A stretch of 64,000 bases of DNA from Thermogutta terrifontis. Its GTDB lineage: Bacteria > Planctomycetota > Planctomycetia > Pirellulales > Thermoguttaceae. Below, one piece after another: positions 1 through 7,888 of this stretch. Positions within the stretch are counted from its first letter, which is position 1, and every line of letters starts with the position of its first letter. The position numbers were made by a program, and so were the translations under genes. Location: assembly GCF_002277955.1 (NCBI RefSeq), contig NZ_CP018477.1:3803206-3867205 (forward strand), read 5' to 3'. Under the pieces are notes generated by a model. The model saw only the letters and a list, made by a program, of their open reading frames with translations. It was not told the origin of the DNA and did no database searches.

Positions 1-27
1 TATCCGAAAAAACACCATCCTGCCACA

Positions 28-918
28 CTACCCTTCTGACAGCGGCGGCTGGGACACCAAGAATTGCCGCAGTCGCCCCATCACAGCCTCTTGAGGGATC
101 GCGCCTTCCCCCAGCATGTAAATACACCTTGCGGCAAAAGTCACTCCTTTTTCAATCCCTCCCGGCAAAATCTCGTACCCACGAATTACCGGCATATTTC
201 CCGCAACAGTCTGCACGGGCGGGATGATCTGCCACTCGGAAAGCTCCCGCGGATGTACCGGCGAGCCGTCCAGAGGGTGGACCCAACCCAACAACCACGC
301 GCTGCCCGGCAGCCGCCACGCTGCAACATCGAATGCAAGCTCGTGTTGATTCCCGCCAAGCGCAAGTCTGCTCGGGACAAAAGGAATTGCGGAATTTTTC
401 AAATCCTCGGAACACACGCGGATTTGCCCTAGAATTTCAGTCGAGAGAACATCAATTTCGTCGAGCAGGACCACATCGGGTTGCGTTTCCCCAACTTCCG
501 TACGCATCAGAAGAACGGCCTCCAGGACTGCGATCTGGGATGTTGGCGGAACATCGCCACGATCGCAACTCGAATCAGAAGCAGACGTTGTTTCCCGAGA
601 CACGGTCACGACAAGGGAGAGATGAAAAAACTCCTTTGTCGCATGTCGAAATCGCACCAAGCATCGGCCGTCTGTGGTGGGGAAAAACTCTTCCAGCACA
701 AACCTTGGCTCGAGCCTCCCTTGTGATTTGCGGAGAATGCGACAAATAACGCTTCGGCCAATTTGTTCCCCGGAGCCTTCACCGCCCGGTTTTTGAAAAA
801 CAACGAGAAACCCCTGTTCCGGTTGGCTCGCAGTGAAGGAAATCCGCCCCCACCCGGTATTCCAAACGCATTGCGTATTCGCAACCACGCAGTGGACACG
901 TTGCGGTTGGCTGTTCAT
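28..918 (-). CDS. hypothetical protein
   Basis: I do not recognise this 296-residue protein. It has no clear signal peptide or long membrane segment. The frame extends upstream to a TTG at 948, but the ATG at 918 (protein start MNSQPQRV) is preferred because the extra residues look unstructured. Single Cys residues are scattered and form no zinc motif. It stands alone, reading away from the tRNA-Cys gene, with over 300 non-coding bases upstream. A cytoplasmic role is an inference from the absence of export signals. Confidence 0.6.
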   Translation of the reverse strand: MNSQPQRVHCVVANTQCVWNTGWGRISFTASQPEQGFLVVFQKPGGEGSGEQIGRSVICRILRKSQGRLEPRFVLEEFFPTTDGRCLVRFRHATKEFFHLSLVVTVSRETTSASDSSCDRGDVPPTSQIAVLEAVLLMRTEVGETQPDVVLLDEIDVLSTEILGQIRVCSEDLKNSAIPFVPSRLALGGNQHELAFDVAAWRLPGSAWLLGWVHPLDGSPVHPRELSEWQIIPPVQTVAGNMPVIRGYEILPGGIEKGVTFAARCIYMLGEGAIPQEAVMGRLRQFLVSQPPLSEG

Positions 919-1260
919 CGGATTTTCCACTCTACTGCAATACTGCAATTAATCACCATTTTTTAGAGAATCTTCTGGGAACCTGGCTGGAATTCTCGGC
1001 CGGTTTCCCTGCCGGTCGGCTTCCGCGACGCTTGGGGCACCGCAATTGATTATCGGCCCGTGATGCCACGCCACGCAATTGGTGGGTACGAAATACGAAA
1101 CCGCGACCGCTACAAAAACAGGCGAACTCGCCGTTGTTGAAAAAGTCAGTGAAATGAGCCAATCCGCCAGGGGAAATTTTTATTCGCGGTTAACACATTT
1201 TTGAGCGGACAGGTCTAGGCGTCCGAAACTTGAGACCATATAATAGCCAAAAAAGCAAGT
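919..1260. other. intergenic region with tRNA-Cys promoter
   Basis: No gene is seen here. A perfect TATAAT at 1239-1244 lies about 17 bases before the tRNA-Cys start and is the probable -10 box; no good -35 box stands at the matching distance. The rest shows nothing I can interpret. Confidence 0.5.
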
Positions 1261-1333
1261 GGCGCCGTAGCCAAGCGGCTAAGGCAGCGGATTGCAAATC
1301 CGCCATTCGCCGGTTCGAATCCGGCCGGCGCCT
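1261..1333 (+). tRNA. tRNA-Cys (GCA)
   Basis: The sequence folds as a full cloverleaf. The 7-bp acceptor stem is GGCGCCG with CGGCGCC. The anticodon loop TTGCAAA gives anticodon GCA, and the T arm is GCCGG-TTCGAAT-CCGGC. The discriminator base is T and no CCA is encoded. The 3' part from 1285 onward is duplicated at 7889, which marks this tRNA as the integration site of the element that follows. The gene stays intact because the element supplies an identical 3' end. Confidence 0.95.
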
Positions 1334-1396
1334 CTCCACAGCGGAAAACGAAAACCCCGTGATTTCCCGCGTAAGTGACGGATTTCACGGGGTTTT
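1285..1396 (+). repeat. attL: left direct repeat of the integrated element
   Basis: Bases 1285-1341 are identical to 7889-7945 (57 bp). With three mismatches (1342, 1369, 1379) the match extends to 1396/8000, so 109 of 112 bases agree. The perfect part covers the anticodon arm to the 3' end of tRNA-Cys plus a few bases. This is the classic arrangement for tyrosine-integrase elements that use a tRNA 3' end as attB. The offset between copies is 6604 bp, the predicted length of the excised circle. Confidence 0.93.
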
Positions 1397-1397
1397 T
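1351..1397 (+). terminator. Rho-independent terminator after tRNA-Cys, element-borne copy
   Basis: AAAACCCCGTGA (1351-1362) pairs with TCACGGGGTTTT (1385-1396) as a 12-bp stem, followed by a T. If recombination happened in the perfect repeat upstream, this copy belongs to the mobile element, and the host original is the copy at 7955-8000. Confidence 0.8.
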
Positions 1398-1475
1398 GAT
1401 TTCGCCACAATGTTCTGGCAGAAAAACTGTGCATGTCAGTTAGAGACAGAAAAAACCACGTAGAGTAACCAAGAA

Positions 1476-1496
1476 GTGCAACCATAAGTGCAACCA
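1476..1496 (+). promoter_or_regulatory. candidate integrase arm-type site, left end
   Basis: Two copies of GTGCAACCA are separated by TAA. The identical 21-bp block occurs at 7817-7837 near the other end of the element, in the same orientation. Paired short direct repeats just inside both att cores are typical of arm-type binding sites for the N-terminal domain of tyrosine integrases. The function is inferred from position and repetition. Confidence 0.6.
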
Positions 1497-1602
1497 AAAA
1501 CTCCCCCTTTGTACACCGCCCATGCGTTCACTGTCCTTGTGAACATCACCAGATTGCATGGGATGACTAGCGTCTATCGCGGGGTTTCAGAAAAGCACCG
1601 GC

Positions 1603-2838
1603 CTACGTGTTCCCCTGGACACTGTCCTTTTGGTTATCGCCACTACGGGTGGGCAGGGCTACGTCTAGCCGACGGACAGTTTCCCCAAGATCGGTGATGC
1701 CCAACTTGGTGTAGGTCTTGGCCGTTAGCTTCGGGTCACTGTGCCGCATCAACGCTTGGGCTGTTTGAAGATTCACGCCCACCCGGGCTAACAGTGTGGC
1801 ATAGGTACCGCGGAGAGAATGGAAGTCCAGCCGTCCACTTTCAGTTTCCACCGGGATGCCCGCTTCCTCTAAGTCCAGGGCAATCATCTTGGCCGCCTTC
1901 ACGTACCACGTCCCGGGCCAGAGTCGGGTAGCCGGGGCGGGAATCGTTGCCCGAGTTCTCAGCCAGTCCCGAAGATATTCCGCAACGTTAGCAGGAAGCG
2001 GGATCGTATCCTGTCGCTTGTTTTTGGCGTAAGCCGCCTCCACGGTAACCGTCGGAGGGTTGCTATCCAGGGCTAACGCCCCCCGCGTCAAACTAGCCAG
2101 CTCCGATGCCCGGAATCCGGAGTAACTGGCCAACAGATACAGGGCCGCCCTGTCCCGCCCCGTTAGTCCCCGGAAAATCCGCGGGCTTCTCTCGGCGGCT
2201 TCCATCAGCCGGCGCAATTCATCGGTGGACAGTGCCCTTCGTTTCACCCGCCTATCCACTTCAGCGTTCCAGCGGGAGAGTCCAGCCAGTGGATCATCGG
2301 GCAGCTTGGAGTGTTTCCACAACCACCGGGAAAACATCTTGCACGCAACAAGATGGTGGTTGCGGGTTTCGGTGCTAACGTCCAGGGAAAGAATGGCGTC
2401 CCGGATAGCTTGCGGGCGAATATCACCGAGAGTTTCGACGTTAGCCACCGAAAACACTTTGCGGATGCGGGAGAGTGTCAGCGTGATATGTTTGGCCGTC
2501 CGCCCCCGGGCCTGCAAGTCACGCTGGAAGTCGGCTAGGTGGTTTTCCACCGATTCCCGAAGAAACTTGTCTGTCGGGTGGATCACCCCGGCTGCCAGTC
2601 GCTCCGCGTCCCGCTCCAGCTCCGCCGCATAGGCTAGGGTTGCCTTTTTGTCCGTGTAGCCGGGGAATTCCTTCACTTGCCCGTTGGGAAGCCGCAACCG
2701 GATGTACCACTTGCGGGATTGCTCTTTCACCTTTTCGACGGGCTTCCCTTGTTTGATGAGTCGCCGGGCTTCCGCCGCCGTCACCCGTTCCCCTTGGTGG
2801 AGCCAACGGGTTACCGTCTTTTTGAAGATGAACGCCAT
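1603..2838 (-). CDS. tyrosine recombinase / integrase
   Basis: A site-specific recombinase of 411 residues that would integrate and excise the element at tRNA-Cys. The catalytic set is visible: Arg243 in GFRASELASL, His340 and Arg343 in HSLR, His366 in MRHSDP, and the nucleophile Tyr376 in KTYTKLG. The N-terminal part (about 1-100) fits an arm-binding and SAM-like core-binding region. The ATG at 2838 has AAGGGG seven bases upstream. It lies closest to attL, the usual place for an integrase, and is the last gene of a minus-strand array starting near 6461, separated from its upstream neighbour by 160 bases. Confidence 0.95.
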   Translation of the reverse strand: MAFIFKKTVTRWLHQGERVTAAEARRLIKQGKPVEKVKEQSRKWYIRLRLPNGQVKEFPGYTDKKATLAYAAELERDAERLAAGVIHPTDKFLRESVENHLADFQRDLQARGRTAKHITLTLSRIRKVFSVANVETLGDIRPQAIRDAILSLDVSTETRNHHLVACKMFSRWLWKHSKLPDDPLAGLSRWNAEVDRRVKRRALSTDELRRLMEAAERSPRIFRGLTGRDRAALYLLASYSGFRASELASLTRGALALDSNPPTVTVEAAYAKNKRQDTIPLPANVAEYLRDWLRTRATIPAPATRLWPGTWYVKAAKMIALDLEEAGIPVETESGRLDFHSLRGTYATLLARVGVNLQTAQALMRHSDPKLTAKTYTKLGITDLGETVRRLDVALPTRSGDNQKDSVQGNT

Positions 2839-2998
2839 ACCGGTACCCCTTCACAGAAAACCATACCCCGACAGAAAAACGGGGCGGGAAGCCGGGGGTA
2901 CAGCGGCTTGTCGGGCGTCCCCTATCCCGCCCCCAAGAGTCTGCCTTATCCTACAGAAGCCGGATGCCTATTGCAATGCGTCCCAACGTTTCCACCCA

Positions 2999-3427
2999 TT
3001 AGCCGCGGGCCGTGACGTTAGCCACCGACGGTTCCGCCATCCTTCCGCATTGCGGGCAACGCCACTCATTCCAGAAGTGAAAATCCACCAGAACCGCAAC
3101 CAGAAAGCCGCACCCCGGGCACTCTGACGCTCTTGCCCGGGTGATCTTGAAACCGAGGGCCATATCTGCCCACCAGGGCGGCAATTCAACGCCTTTCGGC
3201 CAACCGCGGGGCTTCGTCAGCCGGCGCTTGAATTCCCGGTAGAAGGGCGTTAGGGCGTCCAGAACCTCTTGAGTGACCGGCCTTTCACCGGGGAGTGAAT
3301 GCCACACTTCCACCACGCCATCCGGGCGGAGCCGGAGCCGGTAGCCGCCCCGGAGTAGCCAGCTCACCGCTTCCTGGAAATCTTTGAACGTGAGCGGGGA
3401 AGTCTCTGTCCGTGCGGATATTCTCAT
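2999..3427 (-). CDS. small protein with C-terminal zinc-ribbon-like motif
   Basis: A 142-residue protein of unknown function. Near the C-terminus CPGC and CPQC are separated by about 18 residues, a C-X2-C...C-X2-C arrangement typical of a zinc ribbon that binds nucleic acid or protein. The N-terminal half contains a short segment resembling substrate or docking regions seen next to replication proteins, but I cannot name a family. Its ATG overlaps the stop of the upstream gene by four bases (ATGA), so the two are probably translationally coupled. It belongs to the element's replication-side operon. Confidence 0.75.
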   Translation of the reverse strand: MRISARTETSPLTFKDFQEAVSWLLRGGYRLRLRPDGVVEVWHSLPGERPVTQEVLDALTPFYREFKRRLTKPRGWPKGVELPPWWADMALGFKITRARASECPGCGFLVAVLVDFHFWNEWRCPQCGRMAEPSVANVTARG

Positions 3428-3906
3428 GGCGTCAACTCTCCGTCATGAGCGTACTGGATCGCTTCCCTAACGAATCGCTCCGCGGCCTTGGGCCAATCCA
3501 CGGGATCGATCTTGAGCAACCGGCAGGCGTCCAGTAGCAGGGCAACCGCGGAGTCGTGGAAAGTGTCGTAGAGTTCGAAGAGAGCCGGGAAGTCCACGGG
3601 CTGCGCCGGCGTCCCCGTTGGCATGAGAACGTATCCCGGGCCGTATTCGCTTGGTTGCAACCGGATGGAATATCCCGCGTCCCAGAGTTTGTGAAGTAAC
3701 AGCCAACCGCCCACTTCCTCTTTGTGGCCCAGCAGGATGGCCACTTCCTCCGCCGTTAACGCCCCGGGCTTCACGCCAAGCCGAAGTTTGCCGTTTTCCC
3801 ATACCACCTTAACACCAGGACGATTCAGCCAGTGAAGGAAGTACGGGGGGCTTTCCGTTTTGATCACCGGGACAGGGTCCAGGGCTTGATGTCGTCTAAC
3901 ACTCAT
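3424..3906 (-). CDS. element protein with TubC-N-like N-terminal segment
   Basis: A 160-residue protein. Residues about 20-60 (WENGKLRLGV...GALTAEEVAILLGHKEEV) resemble the small TubC N-terminal docking-domain fold, which is also common in proteins encoded beside DUF3987 genes on integrated elements. This match is by eye. The rest is not recognised. The frame begins at a TTG at 3918, but the ATG at 3906 with GGAGGG just upstream is the better start. It follows the DUF3987 gene by 12 bases and overlaps the next gene by ATGA, so it belongs to the same transcript. Confidence 0.75.
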   Translation of the reverse strand: MSVRRHQALDPVPVIKTESPPYFLHWLNRPGVKVVWENGKLRLGVKPGALTAEEVAILLGHKEEVGGWLLLHKLWDAGYSIRLQPSEYGPGYVLMPTGTPAQPVDFPALFELYDTFHDSAVALLLDACRLLKIDPVDWPKAAERFVREAIQYAHDGELTP

Positions 3907-3918
3907 GCGCCCTCCCAA

Positions 3919-5901
3919 TCAATAATCCAGCCAAACTTCAGCGTCCTCTTCAGCCGCTTCCGCCAGTCGGCGATTCAGTTCGTCGATATCCACCACGGGA
4001 TGTTGGGGCTGTCCAGAGTGCCCGGAATTCGTCCCGCCACTTTCGGGGGGTATAGGATTCAAAGCGTCCTGCTGATCAACCCCGTTTTTCGGCGCATCAC
4101 CAACATCACCATCACCACAACCTCGTAAAAGCCGGGTTTTGGAAGGTTTTGGTGATGTGGTGATGTGGTGATGGAGTATAAACACGCTTTTAGGCCTACC
4201 CCCCCTTTGGCCAGCGGGTGGCTCTTCCCAGTGACCTAAGCCGGCCTTGACCAGTTCATTGAGTGCCTCTTCAGCTTCCAGTCGCTTTCCGCGGAATCGC
4301 CAAAGCCCATGCGTTAGGTCCCGCACCGTCACTTTGCCGCCATGCCTGGCAATCCACTCGACCAGCTCTTCCTGCTGGTTCCCCTCAGCTCCACGCGCCA
4401 GGATGTCATAAATCCGGGCAGTCTCGGCCTTGTGCCATTCGGTCAGCGTGATCGCCCGGGCCATGGATTCCGCATCAATGACGTTGGGATTCACGCTCTC
4501 ACCCGCCGCCCAGCGCACAAGATGAAGAATCAATCCCAGCCGGAGCGGAATTTCTTCCAGTTTTGAGAATGCCGCGGCCAAATCACCGGTTAAGTCGATC
4601 AACTCTTGGTTGTGTTGGTTGTAAAAGCACTCATAAGCGGCTTTCGCTTGTGGGCCAAGCCTCACAATCTTCGGGCATGGTTCGCCGTCGGGGTCATAGT
4701 CAAAGTCGAGGTTAAGTAACCGGTCGAATACACGACCGACGTCCGCTCGTACACTTTCTGGCACTGTTTGTTCGTTCCATATCCTCAGCCGTTGCGGGGG
4801 CCACGTTAAAAGGAAACGGGCCAAAAGTCCGTTCTCACGTAAGGCCAACGTAAACACGCGTTGCAATGTGCCGGGCTGAATACCGCCGGTAATCGACACC
4901 GCCGAGTAAGGGACGTAGATTGTTTCCCTTGTTCGGCGGTCTACGATGTGGGGTGTTGCGTTGTAACACGACAGCCAAAAGGGGGCATCCCCGCCTCGGG
5001 TGTTAGTGTACCGATCGAAACTGGCGATCCATCCGGCCAACTCGTCACGGGCCAGCAGAAGGCCACGTGGGTTGGCTTGTAAGATCGGCGCGATCGCCTC
5101 CACGGTGGTATCTTTGACGAGAATGCGCCGCGCCATCGGTTCCTTGGGTTCCTCTGGTGGTTCGCCGGAATCTTTCGCTCTCTTCCACTCGGCCAGTGCC
5201 TTTTCATAGGCCAACAGGTTCACCTTGTACTGTTGCCGTTGTGCCTTGTATTCCTTTGACCAGGTCTTTTCTCGGGCGTGCAACCACTGGAGGGCGAAAT
5301 TTAAGGACGGGCTCTTCAGTGAACCGGATTTGCACATGAAGGCCGTCCAAAGAATGGGCGGAACGCGCCAGTTTTCAGCGTCGCCACCTTTGGCTTCAAG
5401 CATCCGCGTCAGGCCAATGGCAGCTCCGCAAGCGGTCAAGAGGGGTAGGGCCACGAAGGATGGATCAGCGCACATGCTTTCCGCTGCCAGCTTCACGAAG
5501 TCGGACAGCGGGCGGGGTAGGGTATCGACGGGGTAGGGTTGCCACGTGGGGGCTGGCGGTAATGCGTCGCCGTCCAATTCTGATTGTGTAGCGGTGGGTA
5601 ACCGTTCCGGTGGTGTTTCCACCGGCGCACTTGCGGGCTTGGTTACCGGGGCCTCCGCTGGCCGGGAGTCTCGCTCTTTGGTCTTCGCTTCATTAACCGC
5701 TTCCTGGATCACGTTCAACGTGTCCCCCCGAGCGATGCCAAATTCCTGGTAGAAACGCTCGGCCAGCTCCCGCCAAGCTTTGCGATCCTTTGCTGGAACA
5801 GAATGGGTGATCGGTTTGGGAAGAGGACCGCCTTTGAGTGTTACCACAATTTCGCCGTTGCTTGCTGTGGCACTTAGTGTTGCTGAATCGTGATCAGGCA
5901 T
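3919..5901 (-). CDS. DUF3987 family protein (primase/helicase-like)
   Basis: A 660-residue protein matching the DUF3987 family, found in phages, satellites and integrated plasmids and thought to act in replication. A P-loop-like segment GSLKSP (193-198) and an acidic LLLARDELAGW (281-291) fit a Walker A/Walker B-type pair. Residues 75-125 form a Pro/Ala-rich linker. About 85 low-complexity residues at the C-terminus include HHHITTSP, whose coding DNA forms a long hairpin. It overlaps the upstream gene by 8 bp. The protein is the likely replication initiator or helicase of the element; its biochemistry is not established by the sequence. Confidence 0.85.
   Translation of the reverse strand: MPDHDSATLSATASNGEIVVTLKGGPLPKPITHSVPAKDRKAWRELAERFYQEFGIARGDTLNVIQEAVNEAKTKERDSRPAEAPVTKPASAPVETPPERLPTATQSELDGDALPPAPTWQPYPVDTLPRPLSDFVKLAAESMCADPSFVALPLLTACGAAIGLTRMLEAKGGDAENWRVPPILWTAFMCKSGSLKSPSLNFALQWLHAREKTWSKEYKAQRQQYKVNLLAYEKALAEWKRAKDSGEPPEEPKEPMARRILVKDTTVEAIAPILQANPRGLLLARDELAGWIASFDRYTNTRGGDAPFWLSCYNATPHIVDRRTRETIYVPYSAVSITGGIQPGTLQRVFTLALRENGLLARFLLTWPPQRLRIWNEQTVPESVRADVGRVFDRLLNLDFDYDPDGEPCPKIVRLGPQAKAAYECFYNQHNQELIDLTGDLAAAFSKLEEIPLRLGLILHLVRWAAGESVNPNVIDAESMARAITLTEWHKAETARIYDILARGAEGNQQEELVEWIARHGGKVTVRDLTHGLWRFRGKRLEAEEALNELVKAGLGHWEEPPAGQRGGRPKSVFILHHHITTSPKPSKTRLLRGCGDGDVGDAPKNGVDQQDALNPIPPESGGTNSGHSGQPQHPVVDIDELNRRLAEAAEEDAEVWLDY
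4095..4172. repeat. imperfect inverted repeat of CATCACC units inside the DUF3987 gene
   Basis: ATCACC-type units at 4095-4121 face GGTGAT-type units at 4145-4172. About 24 of 27 positions can pair with small bulges, around a 23-base loop. It lies in the 3' part of the coding region and encodes a His/Thr-rich stretch. It could be a DNA or mRNA hairpin, an iteron cluster, or chance repetition of His codons. Confidence 0.6.
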
Positions 5902-6256
5902 TTACTAGGCTCCGTATTAAGGTTGCGTAGTCCTCAGCGTCTATAAACTCACTCGGTCTAACCGGGCGGAGGTTTTCTGATGCGAGAACCGCCCCGGGAA
6001 GCAATAAATCGCGCATGGTCTTGGGAATCTGCTGCGCGATGAAATCCTCCCCTAGTAGCTCCGCTTGCGGATCGTCAAGGAATGCGATGGGCGGAACGAC
6101 AATCCGGGCGGTGACGACCTCCCGGGGTGCCCGCACCTCCAGAGTCCAAGGGCCGTTCTCGCGAACCGGCGGCCACGCTACCACTAACACCGGGATGCGT
6201 TGATTACCCCGCGGTTTTGGCGGTGTACGGCGAAGCGTAACCTGTCGCTCAGCCAT
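5894..6256 (-). CDS. hypothetical element protein
   Basis: A 120-residue protein not recognised. The N-terminus is basic (TLRRTPPKPRG), followed by two beta-rich stretches (PVLVVAWPPV and TARIVVPPIAFL). No catalytic motif, membrane segment or cysteine pair is visible. It overlaps the AlpA-like gene upstream by 8 bp and the DUF3987 gene downstream by 8 bp. This tight packing implies co-translation with both and a role in regulation or replication of the element. Confidence 0.75.
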   Translation of the reverse strand: MAERQVTLRRTPPKPRGNQRIPVLVVAWPPVRENGPWTLEVRAPREVVTARIVVPPIAFLDDPQAELLGEDFIAQQIPKTMRDLLLPGAVLASENLRPVRPSEFIDAEDYATLIRSLVNA

Positions 6257-6461
6257 TGCCCCCTCCCTGCCGTTTTCGGCGATTGTCTTTGGCGGAAAGC
6301 CACTGCTGGACGGCTGCCCATTCCCATCGGACGGTGCGTTTCGTCAACCGCACTGGCTCCGGCAACCGGCCGGCGCTGACCAGCCGGAACAGCGTCCGCC
6401 GGGAGATGCCAAGACATCGTGCCAGCTCTGTGGGGGACATAAACGCGCTGTGTTCATTCAT
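6249..6461 (-). CDS. AlpA/excisionase-like helix-turn-helix protein
   Basis: A 70-residue DNA-binding protein of the MerR-like HTH_17/AlpA type. The pattern MSPTELARCLGISRRTLFRLVSAGRLPEPVRL, then a Trp-containing wing (WEWAAVQQWL), is characteristic: helix-turn-helix at residues 9-30 and wing at about 35-55. Such proteins act as excisionases or as activators of integrase on prophages and islands. The ATG at 6461 has AAGGGAG seven bases upstream. As first gene of the six-gene minus-strand array, just downstream of the repeat cluster at 6516-6631, it is the likely switch of the element. Confidence 0.88.
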   Translation of the reverse strand: MNEHSAFMSPTELARCLGISRRTLFRLVSAGRLPEPVRLTKRTVRWEWAAVQQWLSAKDNRRKRQGGGNG

Positions 6462-6515
6462 GGACTAACTCCCTTTGAACAAGTGATGTTGCACACCTCT
6501 ATAAGAAAGTCCCCC

Positions 6516-6631
6516 GGCGCGCACCAAAAGCGCGCACCAGATCGAAAATGAAAACGCGTAAGTTGCGGTGGGATAAGAAGATACGATTTCGGTTATTTCA
6601 GAATGTGCGCACCGCGCGCGCACCGCGCACT
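6516..6631. repeat. cluster of GCGCGCACC repeats: candidate operator or iteron origin
   Basis: GCGCGCACC occurs at 6517-6525, 6530-6538 and 6616-6624. A one-base variant (GTGCGCACC) is at 6605-6613 and a partial copy starts at 6625. Within pairs the copies are 13 and 11 bases apart, near one helical turn. The two pairs flank an AT-richer stretch (6540-6604). The cluster lies in the only sizeable gap between the element's two transcription units, upstream of the AlpA-like gene. Confidence 0.6.
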
Positions 6632-6668
6632 CGGTAACAGTTGGGAGAGAAGGTGCTTCGTGAAGAGG

Positions 6669-7586
6669 TTAGTCGTCGCGGTCGTAATGTTCGCCCCGTG
6701 CTACCAGCCGGCAGCGACGCTCTTCAATTTCCACTTCCTTCTGGTGGGTGCGATGTTCTTTCCACCATCGTGTCTTGCGAATCGCCGACGCCGAGACCCC
6801 CAACGCCTGTGCTAACGAGCGTAAGGAAGCGCTTATCGGAATTGGTAAGATAGCGTTAAGCTTCCGCAGCTTGTCATCTACGTTTAAGGTTGAGTCGTTG
6901 ATGATGTCCGCCAACTGCCGCATGCACTCTTTGCCTTTATCGGGGGCGTAAATGCGCATGAGTCGCATAGCGTCGGGTTCCGCCGTCGCGTCGCCCGTGA
7001 CCGCGGCCAGATTTCCGGGTCGTGATCCAACTTTCTTACCAGCGTCGGCTTCAAGTTGAGTGACGATCCCCAGAATCCGCGCGGCATAGCCGTCAAATTC
7101 CTGTGCAACCGCGATTTCCCCGTTGGCTTTTAACCATGCCTGCCAGTCCAACAGCGTGCATTTGATGGCGTCCAACACGGGTGGCGACACTTGCGTGTAC
7201 AAGCCAACGTAACCGCCGATAGGACTCCACTCAGCATCCTCAGCTCTGGATACAAGACCTGTCAGAGGGCCCGGCGGTTGCAACGAGAGCGACCAGGTCT
7301 TGCCCATCCGCCGGATCGTCCAGGGCGTGATGCCATAAGCCCGTAGCGTCTCAGCGGCATCTTCCAGAAGCCCGACGAGATAACAAACAGCCTCGGACAC
7401 CACTTCGGACACGTGCGCCACCCCACGTGACATGAGACACCACAACGCAACAAAGTGGGCGGGCAGCCCGTGTGGCGGCGGGGGTTCGGGCCATGGTTCC
7501 CTAGCCCGCCCATATCCCTTCTGTATTTTCCGCGCCGTTTTCGGGACGTCAACATACTGGAGATATTCCATTAACCCACACATCAT
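6669..7586 (-). CDS. unknown element protein with C-terminal helix-turn-helix-like segment
   Basis: A 305-residue protein I cannot assign. The frame is open to a GTG at 7649, but ATG 7586 with a G-rich ribosome-binding stretch eight bases upstream is preferred. A segment near the C-terminus (SLRSLAQALGVSASAIRKTRWW) has the spacing of a helix-turn-helix, followed by a charged tail. It is transcribed toward the repeat cluster, separately from the six-gene array. It is the only sizeable gene of the element without a replication or integration role apparent, so it may be cargo or a regulator. Confidence 0.7.
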   Translation of the reverse strand: MMCGLMEYLQYVDVPKTARKIQKGYGRAREPWPEPPPPHGLPAHFVALWCLMSRGVAHVSEVVSEAVCYLVGLLEDAAETLRAYGITPWTIRRMGKTWSLSLQPPGPLTGLVSRAEDAEWSPIGGYVGLYTQVSPPVLDAIKCTLLDWQAWLKANGEIAVAQEFDGYAARILGIVTQLEADAGKKVGSRPGNLAAVTGDATAEPDAMRLMRIYAPDKGKECMRQLADIINDSTLNVDDKLRKLNAILPIPISASLRSLAQALGVSASAIRKTRWWKEHRTHQKEVEIEERRCRLVARGEHYDRDD

Positions 7587-7708
7587 ATTGGGGACCCCCC
7601 TATAGGCTGAATTTGCGTGCGCGCGGCTGCCGCTGCGGTTTGGCGGCACGTCGCTAGATTTTTCACCCCCTACCCCCCGCCATCGCCAAAGGGTTAGCCA
7701 GTCGGCTT

Positions 7709-7872
7709 ACGTTAGGTGGTTAGTGGGAACCAGGGCAAGTGTGTCGGTAGGTCTTGGATGCGAAACCTAACATGCAAACACGTTAGGTGAGAGTCACCAT
7801 CCCCGCTGAAAAAGCGGTGCAACCATAAGTGCAACCACGCCGATGGGGCATCGTACATTGCGTTCCTAACGT
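7709..7872. repeat. ACGTTAGG repeats at the right end of the element
   Basis: ACGTTAGGTG occurs at 7709-7718 and 7780-7789. An inverted ACCTAAC lies at 7765-7771, forming a small dyad with 7782-7788. An inverted ACGTTAGG lies at 7865-7872. They surround the right arm site and could bind an excisionase or repressor. No gene is seen between 7650 and 7888. Confidence 0.45.
7817..7837 (+). promoter_or_regulatory. candidate integrase arm-type site, right end
   Basis: Exact copy of the 21-bp block at 1476-1496 (GTGCAACCA twice, separated by TAA), about 50 bases inside the attR core. Confidence 0.6.
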
Positions 7873-7888
7873 CACTTACGTAATCGTA

